From the NCBI RefSeq assembly GCF_905404315.1, contig NC_066283.1:2914001-2978000 (forward strand): 64,000 nt of DNA, in the 5' to 3' direction. Below are positions 55,790 to 64,000 of this stretch, one piece after another. The DNA comes from Leptidea sinapis. Its lineage: Eukaryota > Arthropoda > Insecta > Lepidoptera > Pieridae. The notes below the pieces were generated by a model. The model was not told the origin of the DNA. It saw nothing but the letters and a program-made list of their open reading frames with translations, and did not search any database. Both the position numbers and the translations under genes were made by a program. Within the stretch, counting starts at the first letter, position 1; each line of letters begins with the position of its first letter.

Positions 55790-56404
55790 AAGCTGCGGTT
55801 CCACAAGGTTGCGTATTAGGGCCGGTTCTTGTACTTTTTGTTCACCTTTAATCCATTAATTTAAACGTCCATCTCGACCTATGCTAATGACACTGCCGAA
55901 TCGCAGTTGAGTCCTTGTATAACTTGCTTTGAAGACACAGTGGGTCATTAATAGAATTATTTATTTTTATATAGTGATTATAGAGCTCTAGAAGGCTCAG
56001 TTTAAGCATCATTTGGAATATTTCTGTCATCTCTGGTCTGGCGCAACGCAGAATCAGCAAGACTTATTTGACTACATGCAACGCAAACCTGCTTGAATTA
56101 TCGGGGAATCCAGTGCTCTGTAAACAGCTCTATCACTTGGCGTTGAGTAGAGACGTAGCTTCATTGTCCACCGCATTTATCAGGAGGAGCGTTTCGAAGA
56201 GCTGTTTGATCCGAACCCTGAAGCCCAATTCCACCACCGCACCAGTCACTACAAACTTATTTATTATTCTCACCATCTAGATGTGTGGCGTCGCTCCACA
56301 GTGCGGTTTCTACGACTTACTGTCAACCTTTGGAATGAACTTCCTTGCACGGTGTTCCCAGGACAATACGATATGGATAATATCGAAAAAAGCGTCTACA
56401 ACTT
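55790..56404 (+). pseudogene. J-family LINE fragment, copy J6
   Basis: AAVPQGCVLGPVLVLF (55796-55843), YANDTAESQL at the catalytic site (A.DD changed to ANDT, 55884-55910), then ISVISGLAQ-type thumb, LALSRDVASLSTAFIRR and WRRSTVRFLRLTVNLWNELP. Strong internal deletions. Confidence 0.8.
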
Positions 56405-56600
56405 CCTCAATTCCATAGAGCATGTCTGGGATGTCATGAAACGACGAGTTAAGTCAATGCTGCCAGCTCCACAAAACATCAGAGAGCTAAAGAATATCTT
56501 TACCTCTACAATAAGGGTATCTCGCAAGCATACCTAGACGAATGCTAGCTGTGATTACGGCAAGAGGGGGTCACACTCCATATTAAACTTTTATTTACTT
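56405..56600 (+). pseudogene. Tc1-type transposase, C-terminal fragment
   Basis: NSIEHVWDVMKRRVKSMLPA then PQNIRELKNIF, followed by a decayed ITARGGHTPY: the third-acid (E) region and tail of Tc1 transposases, joined directly to J6 and open in the same frame. Confidence 0.8.
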
Positions 56601-57049
56601 TTATAAAAAAAACAGTAAAAAAAATTGTTTAATCCTTCCTAGCTTATACATGTATTTGAACTTTAAAATTATTCCTCATTGATTTAACCAAAATTTTATG
56701 ATCAAATTAACGAAAACTATTCCTTGCTTATTCTATTTCCAAATTCTGAGAATAAGACTACATTAAATTATCAAACAAAAATTTATGGAAACAAAAATTG
56801 ATACCCTACTTAGGTTCCCGCTTTTTGCAAACAATTGTAGTAAGTAAATACTAATTTAAAAACTAATATTATCAAAAAATACGCTATTTCTATCGGTACA
56901 TATTTTTCTGCACTTGGATATTCCAAAGCATAATCGTTATTAAAAAGAAAAGGTCATTCAGAAACACGTTGTTGTTTATTTCGTTTCTTGTTGTTTGTTT
57001 TGCTTGAAGGCAAGTTTTAGGATGACTTATGCAAATCCGTTATTAATTA
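56601..57049. other. AT-rich intron sequence
   Basis: Nothing recognised. Confidence 0.4.
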
Positions 57050-57362
57050 GTCCGGTCATTTTAGACCAAAAAATGAGAGTGAAGTTACATAAAGTCATAT
57101 AACTTAAGTATTGATACATTTTTTCTAGATAATTTTATGATCTACAATTTTTGTCAGAAGTACTTTTATGATAAAACTTACCGTTTTGGTGAAAATCACC
57201 AAAAACTCATTTTTTTAACCTTTGACGTTGAATAAATAAAATTCCATACACGGGAATGATGGGGAACTTTTAAACATTGTTTATAATTATGTTTTGAACA
57301 ATTTCACTGATTTTCAGCTTGTTGGGACTTTATGTAACTTCGAATGTCTAAATTGACCGGAC
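57050..57362. mobile_element. 313-bp MITE, TA target, about 40-bp TIRs
   Basis: Left GTCCGGTCATTTTAGACC ... GAAGTTACATAAAGTC, right reversed GTCCGGTCAATTTAGACATT CGAAGTTACATAAAGTC. TA at 57048-57049 and 57363-57364 suggests a Tc1/mariner-type TA duplication. The left arm carries a short insertion relative to the right. Confidence 0.83.
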
Positions 57363-57419
57363 TATATGTTTTTTTATGGATAGAATATTGTTTGTCCAGT
57401 CAGCTAAGATTTTTAACAT

Positions 57420-57755
57420 AGTACTATTTCACAAATAAATTTTGAAAACAAAATTTTATGAACGATACGGTACTCGAACCCACGACCTCTGGCGTTCCGT
57501 GCCAGTGCTCTCCCGACCTAACCGTAATAATAATAAAATCTTGTATGCTTTATTCAATTCTCAGGTTGTGGCTTCATCTACAGGATCTACTTTACAGTTG
57601 ATAACCTGCTCAACCCCAATATTTGCATATTAGGAAACGGAACGCCAGAGGTCGTGGGTTCGAATCCCGCACCGTTCATAAAATTTGGTTTTCAAATTTT
57701 ATTTTTGTAGTTATCCTAGAAGTGAGGGTTATCACTTTAAAAACATAACAACTAT
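57420..57755. mobile_element. K-type SINE pair, inverted, next to exon C
   Basis: 57425-57522 is a minus-oriented K head (B box as GTACTCGAACCCACGAC); 57636-57755 is a plus-oriented K remnant starting in the anticodon stem with intact B box GTGGGTTCGAATCCCGC and the 3' acceptor strand ACCGTTC, then the K body to AAACATAACA. It ends 12 bp before the exon C acceptor. Confidence 0.78.
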
Positions 57756-57767
57756 TTTTTCTTCCAG

Positions 57768-57934
57768 ATTCTCGATTTCTTGGCCACGAATTTTACCAAC
57801 TGGTCTACCAAATAAGATAAATAAGGCTGGGGTGAAGTACTACAGCGACCTAATAGATGCCCTGATAGCGCGGGGCATCGAACCTGTAGTCACTCTGTAC
57901 CATTGGGACCTACCTGTGAAGCTGCAAGATTTAG
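57768..57934 (+). CDS. GH1 beta-glucosidase-like, exon C
   Basis: Acceptor TTTTTTCTTCCAG, donor TTAG/GTACCT. Phase 2 in, phase 1 out. Reads FSISWPRILPTGLPNKINKA then GVKYYSDLIDALIARGIEPV and VTLYHWDLPVKLQDL. RFSISWPR and TLYHWDLP are GH1 signatures; the His of YHWD contacts the glucose in subsite -1. The normal length between these motifs is kept. Confidence 0.95.
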
Positions 57935-58048
57935 GTACCTATACTGATAAGTTATTATGAAAGTTATGGAATTTTAATTGAAATTGACTTTTCTTATTAA
58001 AACCTCATCTTTTATCTCATTAAAGCTCAACCATTTTTGCATTTTATT

Positions 58049-58361
58049 TTTATTTTATGAAAATAAGGGACGAGACGAGCAGGACGTTCAGCTGATGGTA
58101 ATTGATACGCCCTACCCATTATAATGTAGTGCCGCTTAGGATTCTTGAAAAACTCAAAAAATTCTGAGCGGCACTACAATTGCGCTCTTCATCTTATCAC
58201 ATAAGATGTTAAGTCTAATTTGCCCAGTAATTTCACTAGCTACGGCGCCCTTCAGACCGAAACACAGTAATGTTTGCAAATTACTGCTTGACGGCAGAAA
58301 TAGGCACCGTTGTGGTACCCATAATCTAGCCGGCTTCCTGTGCAAAGGAGCCTCCCACTGG
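58049..58361 (-). mobile_element. S repeat copy S16
   Basis: Full copy between exons C and D, ends CTCCCACTGG. Confidence 0.88.
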
Positions 58362-58474
58362 TAAAATGTTATTTCTTGTTATTTATTATTGTATATAAGG
58401 TTGTAAATGTCATTTCCTTGACCTTCATGAATAAAGTGATTTTGATTTGATTTGATCTGACTTATATTATAGAC

Positions 58475-58735
58475 GACCTGTATAGCAGAGTGGTTAGCGA
58501 TCCTACCTACTAAGCTAGAGGTCCCGGGTTCGAATCCCGGTAGGTGCAAGCATTTATATGATGAATATGGATGTTTGTTTCCGAGTCATGGATGTTTAAA
58601 TGTATTTATGTATGTTTAAGTAAGTATATTGTATTAAATATATCATTGTCTTGTAACCCATAACACAGGCTATATATACTTAACTTGGGGCAAGATAATT
58701 TGTGTAAAAAGTGTGTCAATATTATTATTATTATT
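58475..58735 (+). mobile_element. tRNA-derived SINE copy T4, full length
   Basis: GACGACCTGTATAGCAGAGT, GGTTAGCG, CCGGGTTCGAATCCCGG (perfect T stem), body, and an (ATT)n tail at 58721-58742. Cleanest T copy. The acceptor stem does not close, so not a tRNA gene. Confidence 0.9.
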
Positions 58736-59214
58736 ATATTATTACGAAGTTCGGATCGAATTTTCGCGAGAGTCATAGAATTTGAAATCTCGACTTCTTG
58801 ACTCACACAATAAGGTCGAGTATCACATAACTTACTATAAAAGTATATTCTTTCTTGTTTACTGTTATATTATATTATTGTATACAATAACAGTATACTG
58901 TTTGACATCATTGGAGAATAATCCTTATGAGCATAAATAGAAGCGCAATTGATTCATTTAATCATTCAGTAACTGAGTGAATATTTAGTGCGATATTACA
59001 GGTGATACAACGACTGTTATGTTAATGTTAGTAAAGAATTATTGGTATTTAGTAAGAAGTTTTACTGACTGTAGAGAGAATTAACAATATAATATTTTTT
59101 ACGATTTCATAGGGTTGAGATCTGAGGGATGCGGAAAGATTCATTTTAAACCTGTACCTAATACGTAAGAAGCTATTCTTTATAGTAACTATGTAATAAT
59201 CTAGCCTATACACA
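58736..59214. other. AT-rich intron sequence
   Basis: TATTATATTATTGTATACAATAACAGTATA (58867-58896) is a small palindromic region. No gene. Confidence 0.4.
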
Positions 59215-59740
59215 AATAAAATTTGAAAAACAAATTATTTATGAACGATGCGGTATTCGAACCCACGACCTCCGGCGTTCCGTGCCGGTGCTCTAATCAA
59301 CTGAGCTAACCGTTCGAGTACCGCCTCGTTATAAAATTCTGTTTGCTTTGTTCAACTCTCATGAAGCCACAACCTGAGAGTTGAACAAAGCAAACAGAAT
59401 TTTGAAGATTTTTCCTAGAAGTGAGGGTTATCACTTTAAAAACATAACATATTGTTTAGATTAACAAGAGCGACATCTCAAGTCAATTTCCTAATATGCA
59501 AATATTGGGATTGAGCAGGTTATCAACTGTAAAGTGGATCCTGTAGATGAAGCCACAACCTGAGAGTTGAATTTATAACGAGGCGGTACACGAACGGTTA
59601 GCTCAGTTGGTTAGAGCACCGGCACGGAACGCCGGAGGTCGTGGTTTCGAATCCCGCATCGTTCATAAAATTTTATTTTTCAAATTTTATTTTTGCATTT
59701 ATCCTAGAAGTGAGGGTTATCACTTTAAAAACATAACATA
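59215..59740. mobile_element. K-type SINE pair, head to head
   Basis: 59215-59345 is a minus-oriented K copy and 59578-59735 a plus one. The plus head GAACGGTTAGCTCAGTTGG ... GCCGGAGGTCGTGGTTTCGA closes a near-complete cloverleaf: D stem GCTC/GAGC, anticodon stem CCGGC/GCCGG, loop ACGGAAC, acceptor GAACGGT against ATCGTTC. Position 33 is C, not U, and both copies sit in repeat bodies, so these are SINEs. Between them is the 29-bp palindrome 59333-59403. Confidence 0.85.
59333..59403. repeat. 29-bp perfect inverted repeat, 13-nt loop
   Basis: 59333-59361 and 59375-59403 are exact reverse complements around TGAAGCCACAACC, at the junction of the two K copies. Confidence 0.95.
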
Positions 59741-59873
59741 TTATCTATGCTAAAATTATTTCAGCATAATGTTTAGTTACGGTGACTTCCATGCTGAATC
59801 TCTGTTTCGAAACCAGTTAATTTGTGCGAAATAGCGTCAAATATACCCAAAACTACTTTTCTTACCTTTCCAG

Positions 59874-60134
59874 GTGGCTGGACCAATCCCCTGATTGCTG
59901 ACTGGTTTGAAGACTACTCTAGAGTAATCTTCTCCTTCTACGCTGACAGAGTGAAAACCTGGTTGACCATCAACGAAGCGATTGTGGTGTGTGACTTCAA
60001 TTACAACCTGGGGAGATATGCGCCTGGGATCCAAGAGTCTGAGATAGCACCATTCCTGTGCAATAAGAATATACTCTTGGCTCATGCAAGAGCATACAGA
60101 CTATATGAGAGAGAATACAAAGAGAAGTATAATG
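59874..60134 (+). CDS. GH1 beta-glucosidase-like, exon D (acid/base Glu)
   Basis: Acceptor CTTACCTTTCCAG, donor AATG/GTGAGT. Phase 1 in, phase 1 out. Reads GGWTNPLIADWFEDYSRVIF then SFYADRVKTWLTINEAIVVC, DFNYNLGRYAPGI and LLAHARAYRLYEREYKEKYN. The Glu of TINEA is the catalytic acid/base; most GH1 enzymes have NEP here, this one NEA. GGW.N..I...F.DY and the AHA.A...Y segment are typical. Length is normal. Confidence 0.95.
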
Positions 60135-60181
60135 GTGAGTGTACTGTAATCAAACAAAACAAATCTAATAATAAATCAAAT

Positions 60182-60400
60182 GATTCGTCATCAGCCGGAA
60201 GACGTCTACTGTTGGACAAAGGTCTCCCTCAAAGATTTCCACGACGATCGGTCCTGCGCTGCCCTCATCCAACGTATTCCTGCGATCTTGAGCAGATAGT
60301 CGGTCTTGTGGGGGAACAACCAACACTGTGTGGTCCGGAACGTGGTCACCATTCGAGGACTTTACTGCCCCAACGGTCATCTGTCCGTCGAACTATGTCC
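60182..60400 (-). pseudogene. RTE LINE 3' end in intron D
   Basis: Minus strand ends ACGTCTTCCGGCTGATGACG; AATACGTTGGATGAGGGCAG as in 31560. 5' truncated, stops present. Confidence 0.75.
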
Positions 60401-60477
60401 CCTGTCCACTGCAACTTCAGTTTCGCAATCATTTGAGCTATTTCGGTGACTTTGGTTCTCTTACGGATCTCAAATGA

Positions 60478-60655
60478 TTACATTAAATAAAAACTACCAA
60501 TACGGGGAAATATACCAAGAATACTGGCAGATTTTTGATAGCTAGGCTGATCCGTTGATCGAAATAGCTGTCAGCGTTTGGGTTTTCCGTATACCTATTG
60601 AGGCGCGTAGATAGTACTTTGTACATTCTCCGCGCCTCTGGGCACCATTGATTTA
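60478..60655 (-). mobile_element. Retroelement 3' fragment (copy R4)
   Basis: Same 3' end as 8405; deletion of about 15 bp near 60535. Confidence 0.7.
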
Positions 60656-61111
60656 CACTTTTTGAGCATTATTTCTATTTTTTTACTTTGTTTTCTAATT
60701 AAGCGTGTGTTTCATTATTTTTACTATATTTTATATTTGCTATTTTAATTTTGTAGCATCATTAGCATACGCGCCTTGGTTGTTAGGAAAAATACACCAC
60801 AAAATAAAAAAAAAATCGCTATTCTACTGAATTGTCGAAAATCACATTCAAAGATTCCTGTACATATAAAAGTCATACATACCAAGATTATAATTGTAAG
60901 GCATACTCCAGATAGTATGTTTTCATGCGAGGGCTAAGTTAATCTATTTAAATCATAAAGGATTTTAGATTTTTGGAGACTTGGTATTTTTACAAGTTAT
61001 GTTTTTGAGAGCATAATATTATTATTGCTGTATAGTATATCATATATTATATTTTAAAAATTCTGCATGAATTGCTTGAACCGTAAATATAAAGTTATAT
61101 TTTGTTCACAG
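60656..61111. other. AT-rich intron sequence
   Basis: Nothing recognised. Confidence 0.45.
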
Positions 61112-61203
61112 GTAAGATATCCCTGGCTAATAACGTACTATGGATTGAACCCAAGGAGGTACCCCGTGACTCGTTCTTAGCGGAACTCGGCTTAGAACAT
61201 ATG
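61112..61203 (+). CDS. GH1 beta-glucosidase-like, exon E
   Basis: Acceptor TTTTGTTCACAG, donor ATG/GTTAGT. Phase 1 in, phase 0 out. After the split Gly it reads KISLANNVLWIEPKEVPRDS then FLAELGLEHM. G.ISL.....W.EP is the conserved GH1 strand after the acid/base. Confidence 0.93.
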
Positions 61204-61224
61204 GTTAGTATTACAATCGTTGTA

Positions 61225-62150
61225 TAACTATTATGAGGGTGTGTTCCCTGACCTCATGAAATACAGCAAAGTTATACCTTTGCTTAAATTGGGCAGTTCT
61301 TTTGACCCCGCTAATTTCAGGCCCATATTGTCCAACTTGCAGATAGACTCAGCTCTGCGGCATACAACTTTAGAAAGAATAAACCCCCAGAAGAGTATGC
61401 GCGTTTACCAAAAAAAAAAAAAAACATTTTTCGTATCACCGCTCTTCGACAACACTTCCCTTACAGCCTCGCCTAGTATCGGAATACTGGGTCTCGAAAT
61501 CTCGAGCGACTGCCAATTCCGCGACCATCTGGAGACCAAAGCAAAATTGGCTTCGAAGAAACTGGGCGTCATAAATAGAGCACGGCAATACTTCAAGCCG
61601 GCCCACATTCTAGCGCTCTACAAAGCGCAGGTCCGGCCACACATGGAGTATTTCAGTCATCTCTGGTCTGGCGCACCCCAGTATCAGCTCGATCCATTTG
61701 ACCACTCAAATTGTCGGGGACCCAGTGCTCTATGAACGCCTTGGCGTTGCGCAGCGACATCGCTTCATTGTGTGTCTTCTACCGCATTTATATTGGGGAG
61801 TGTTCCCAAGAGCTGTTTCACCTGATTCCTGCCGCCAAATTCCACCTTCGCACGACACGCCACAAGTTAGGATGATAATAACCACCATCTGGATGTGTGG
61901 CGGTCCTCCACAGTGCGGTTTTCAAGGAGCTTTCTTCCTCGTACTACGGAGATGTGGAATGAGCTTCCTTGTGCGGTGTTTCCGGGACGATGCGACATGG
62001 GTATTTTCAAAAAAAGCGCGTACACCTTCCTTAAAGGCCGGCAACGCTCTTGTGATTCCTCTGGTGTTGCAAGAGAATGTGGGCGACGGTGATCACTTAA
62101 CACCAGGTGACCCGTACGCTCGTGTGTCCTCCTTTTCCATAAAAAAATAT
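61225..62150 (+). pseudogene. J-family LINE, copy J7, in intron E
   Basis: FPDLMKYSKVIPLLKLGSSF, DPANFRPI (finger block), a deletion removing the catalytic YADD part, then SIGILGLEISSDCQFRDHLE, KLGVINRARQYFKPAHILAL, QVRPHMEYFSHLWSGAPQYQ, the C-terminus WRSSTVRFSRSFLPRTTEMW, GIFKKSAYTFLKGRQRSC, and the tail with A-run 62141-62147. Starts about 20 bp after the exon E donor. Confidence 0.88.
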
Positions 62151-62369
62151 TAATTAGATAGTAATCCAACACAAGAATTTGAATCGATTTGACCAGTTTA
62201 AATGAATTACGGCGATAAAGATACCGCACATCGGGTCTTATTCGAAGTTTTTAATTTTCACGTCATAAATTTTTTTAGAAATTATCAAGTATGTACAGTA
62301 AGTAGTTTGTCGACAGCAGTTCTCGTGAAAATATAAAATGCACAGTTACAGATAAATATCTCTTTCCAG

Positions 62370-62517
62370 GTGGGACGTTACTCACATCCGATCTATTCTA
62401 AAAAGGGGGGCTGGCCACACAGCCTGGAGAAACACATTCGAGCGTACAGCTTGAAACAAGGTTACAACACGTCGTGTCTACCAGCATTCACCGAAAAAGA
62501 GAAAAAGTTAATAAAAG
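62370..62517 (+). CDS. GH1 beta-glucosidase-like, exon F (last in window)
   Basis: Acceptor TCTCTTTCCAG, donor AAAAG/GTGGGA, a weak site. Phase 0 in, phase 1 out. Reads VGRYSHPIYSKKGGWPHSLE then KHIRAYSLKQGYNTSCLPAF and TEKEKKLIKG. GR..HPIYS..G.WP and LPAFT..E...IKG are GH1 landmarks. The next exon should give the Y..YY region and later the nucleophile Glu, all right of the window. An S repeat starts about 9 bp after the donor. Confidence 0.93.
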
Positions 62518-62526
62518 GTGGGACCA

Positions 62527-62838
62527 CCAGTGGGAGCACTTTTGCACAGGATGCCGGCTAGATTATGGGTACCAATACCGCGCCTATTTCTGCTGTGGAG
62601 CAGTAATGTGTAAGCATTACTGTGTTTCGGTCTGAAGGGCGCTGTAGCTAGTGAAATTACTGGGCAAATGAGACTTGTCATCTTATGTCTCAAGTTGACG
62701 AGGGCAGTTGTAGTGCCGCTCAGAATTTTTGGGTTTGTCGATATTCTTGAGCGGCACTGCATTGTAATGGGCACGGCGTATCAATTACCATTAGCTGAAC
62801 GTCCTGCTCGTCTCGTCCCTTATTTTAATTTAAAAAAA
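62527..62838 (+). mobile_element. S repeat copy S8
   Basis: Full copy immediately after the exon F donor. Confidence 0.87.
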
Positions 62839-62989
62839 GGTTTAAAACTTTTTTAGGTGGATTTAGTAAGGTGTAAGCTGTGAACTAATGTTAATTTTTT
62901 ATATTTTTAACGTTGGTCTAAATTTAAACATAGAATCACGAACTTGTGCACTAATTAGAGATGTCGCTGCATTATGACTCCTTTCGTAT

Positions 62990-63285
62990 TAATCACGGTC
63001 TCACGGAGAGTTTCCTAAAAGCTGTTTCACTCTATTTCTGCCACTAAATTCCACAATTAGCCACAAACCCAGAAATCATCATCACTATATTGAACGTGTG
63101 GCGTTTCTCCACAGTTTCAAAGAACTTTCTTCCACGTACAACCAAGCTGTGGAGTGAGCTTCCTTGTGCGGTACTTCCAGGATGATACGACATGTGTAGC
63201 TTCAAAAAAAGCGCGTACACTTTCCTAAAAGGCCGGCAACGCTCCTGTTACTCCTCCACGCTCCTTTGTCCTTCTTTTACATAAT
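62990..63285 (+). pseudogene. J-family LINE 3' end, copy J8, decayed
   Basis: AGAGTTTCCTAAAAGCTGTT, CGTGTGGCGTTTCTCCACAG, GTGGAGTGAGCTTCCTTGTG, GGCCGGCAACGCTCCTG: same order as J7, no open frame. Confidence 0.75.
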
Positions 63286-63684
63286 AATAAAATAGGAAAC
63301 TTAATACATATACCGGTGTATTGTAATATACACAGGGCGTCCCAAAGTTATGGGACATGAAGGGAAAGTACCTTAAATATCGTAGATAGGGGATTGTACT
63401 GAAAGAAGACTTTATGTTATTTTTAAGAGTTAGTAATTCTGCATTCAAAGATTTTTTTAGATATCGCTATTTTTCGAAAGTCGTCGTCGGCAATAAATAA
63501 TCATCAAGTCATTCTTGAAATTTGACTCAAACATTTTACGTTGTTCCTTTCTTTTAAAATACTATGTTACTTAAGAAGAGTTATAAGTTTTTGGCCATTC
63601 TTTCGATTGGCATAATAAAAGTAGGGGTGTTTTTTTTACATTTAAGTCGGTTCGATTCCCTATTCCATTTTTCAGTAAAGGCAT
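63286..63684. other. Spacer with GTCCCA/TGGGAC repeat start
   Basis: CAGGGCGTCCCAAAGTTATG GGACATGAAGGG (63335-63366) resembles the end of a common arthropod DNA-transposon type; no partner end was found. The rest is AT-rich. Confidence 0.4.
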
Positions 63685-64000
63685 AAAAGGCATTTATTTT
63701 CTCAAAATTGATTCCTTTAGAATTCTTTTTTATGTCATTTCTTATACTACTAGATACTACTACCGCTTCGGAAACAAATGGCGCTCTGAGAGAGAAGAAG
63801 CGGCGCAAGAAACTCTCCCAGCATTCTTTTTTTTGCGCTCTTTTCAATAAAAATATACAATATTGTACAGTCATTTCTATCGCTATAAAATAATCACAAT
63901 CTAGTCCCAGGCTGTCCGATCATTTAGATATTCAGCAGTGGAGTAATAGGATTTACGACAGAGCCATTTGTTTATAAAACATTTAAATTTATTTTTAGAT
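63685..64000 (-). pseudogene. CR1-type LINE 3' end, copy Z4, cut by window edge
   Basis: 3' UTR and last codons as at 46531-46850; continues beyond 64000. Confidence 0.85.

Noticed and set aside
58481..58556. tRNA gene
   Set aside because: A and B boxes are good but the acceptor stem does not pair and the 3' part is the T-family SINE body.
59588..59662. tRNA gene
   Set aside because: The cloverleaf nearly closes, but position 33 is C, the T stem has a mismatch, and the sequence continues into a SINE body present several times.
59822..60436. 204-residue frame as one exon
   Set aside because: GH1 homology starts at 59874 after TTTCCAG and ends at 60134 before GTGAGT; the remainder is intron and RTE tail.

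Overview
This window reads as nuclear DNA of a lepidopteran insect (moth or butterfly). It is AT-rich, has spliced coding sequence with GT/AG introns, and consists mostly of transposable-element debris: CR1/Jockey-type and RTE LINEs, SINEs, mariner, Tc1, a P-type MITE, Helitron-like elements and BEL/Pao. There is no sign of bacterial gene organisation. Species cannot be named from the sequence alone.

The one host gene I can support is a glycoside hydrolase family 1 (beta-glucosidase/myrosinase-like) gene on the + strand. Six exons at 45827-45936, 51959-52106, 57768-57934, 59874-60134, 61112-61203 and 62370-62517 join in consistent splice phases and give about 307 residues of the N-terminal and middle part of the barrel. 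The first exon (start codon and start of the signal peptide) was not found, and the last exons (including the catalytic nucleophile) lie beyond 64000. Every intron seen is filled with transposon pieces.

Layout. 1-3760: a near-complete but broken LINE whose ORF1 has a C-terminal domain resembling the baculovirus FP-protein family. 3760-6000: BEL/Pao integrase tail with an inverted LTR start. 6000-17000: LINE tails, a recurrent structured SINE-like repeat (called S here, about 17 copies in the window), tRNA-derived SINEs and Helitron-like elements. 17500-21000: two P-superfamily MITEs that keep the start of a THAP transposase. 22246-23505: a dead mariner. 26511-27731: eleven 111-bp tandem units made from the 3' end of an RTE LINE. 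28000-36000: two collinear blocks of unknown repeats, a MITE with 25-bp TIRs and LINE tails. 36000-37000: LINE gag-like ORF1. 38600-39900: a large nested inverted repeat. 39900-42000: a second LINE. 42000-45500: nested CR1 tail with a Helitron inserted in it, a fragment with a restriction-like endonuclease signature, and a hairpin MITE. 45800-64000: the GH1 gene and its TE-filled introns, including a 99-bp minisatellite open in several frames.

The best leads are internally controlled. In three places the same repeat occurs both with and without an inserted element, so insertion boundaries can be read directly: S into a repeat at 28.3 kb against 34.6 kb, a Helitron into a CR1 tail at 42.1 kb, and a CR1 tail into another repeat at 54.7 kb. 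I see no clearly undescribed multi-gene system. The most novel-looking item is the S repeat, which has no tRNA-type promoter box that I can see but two well conserved RNA stems.
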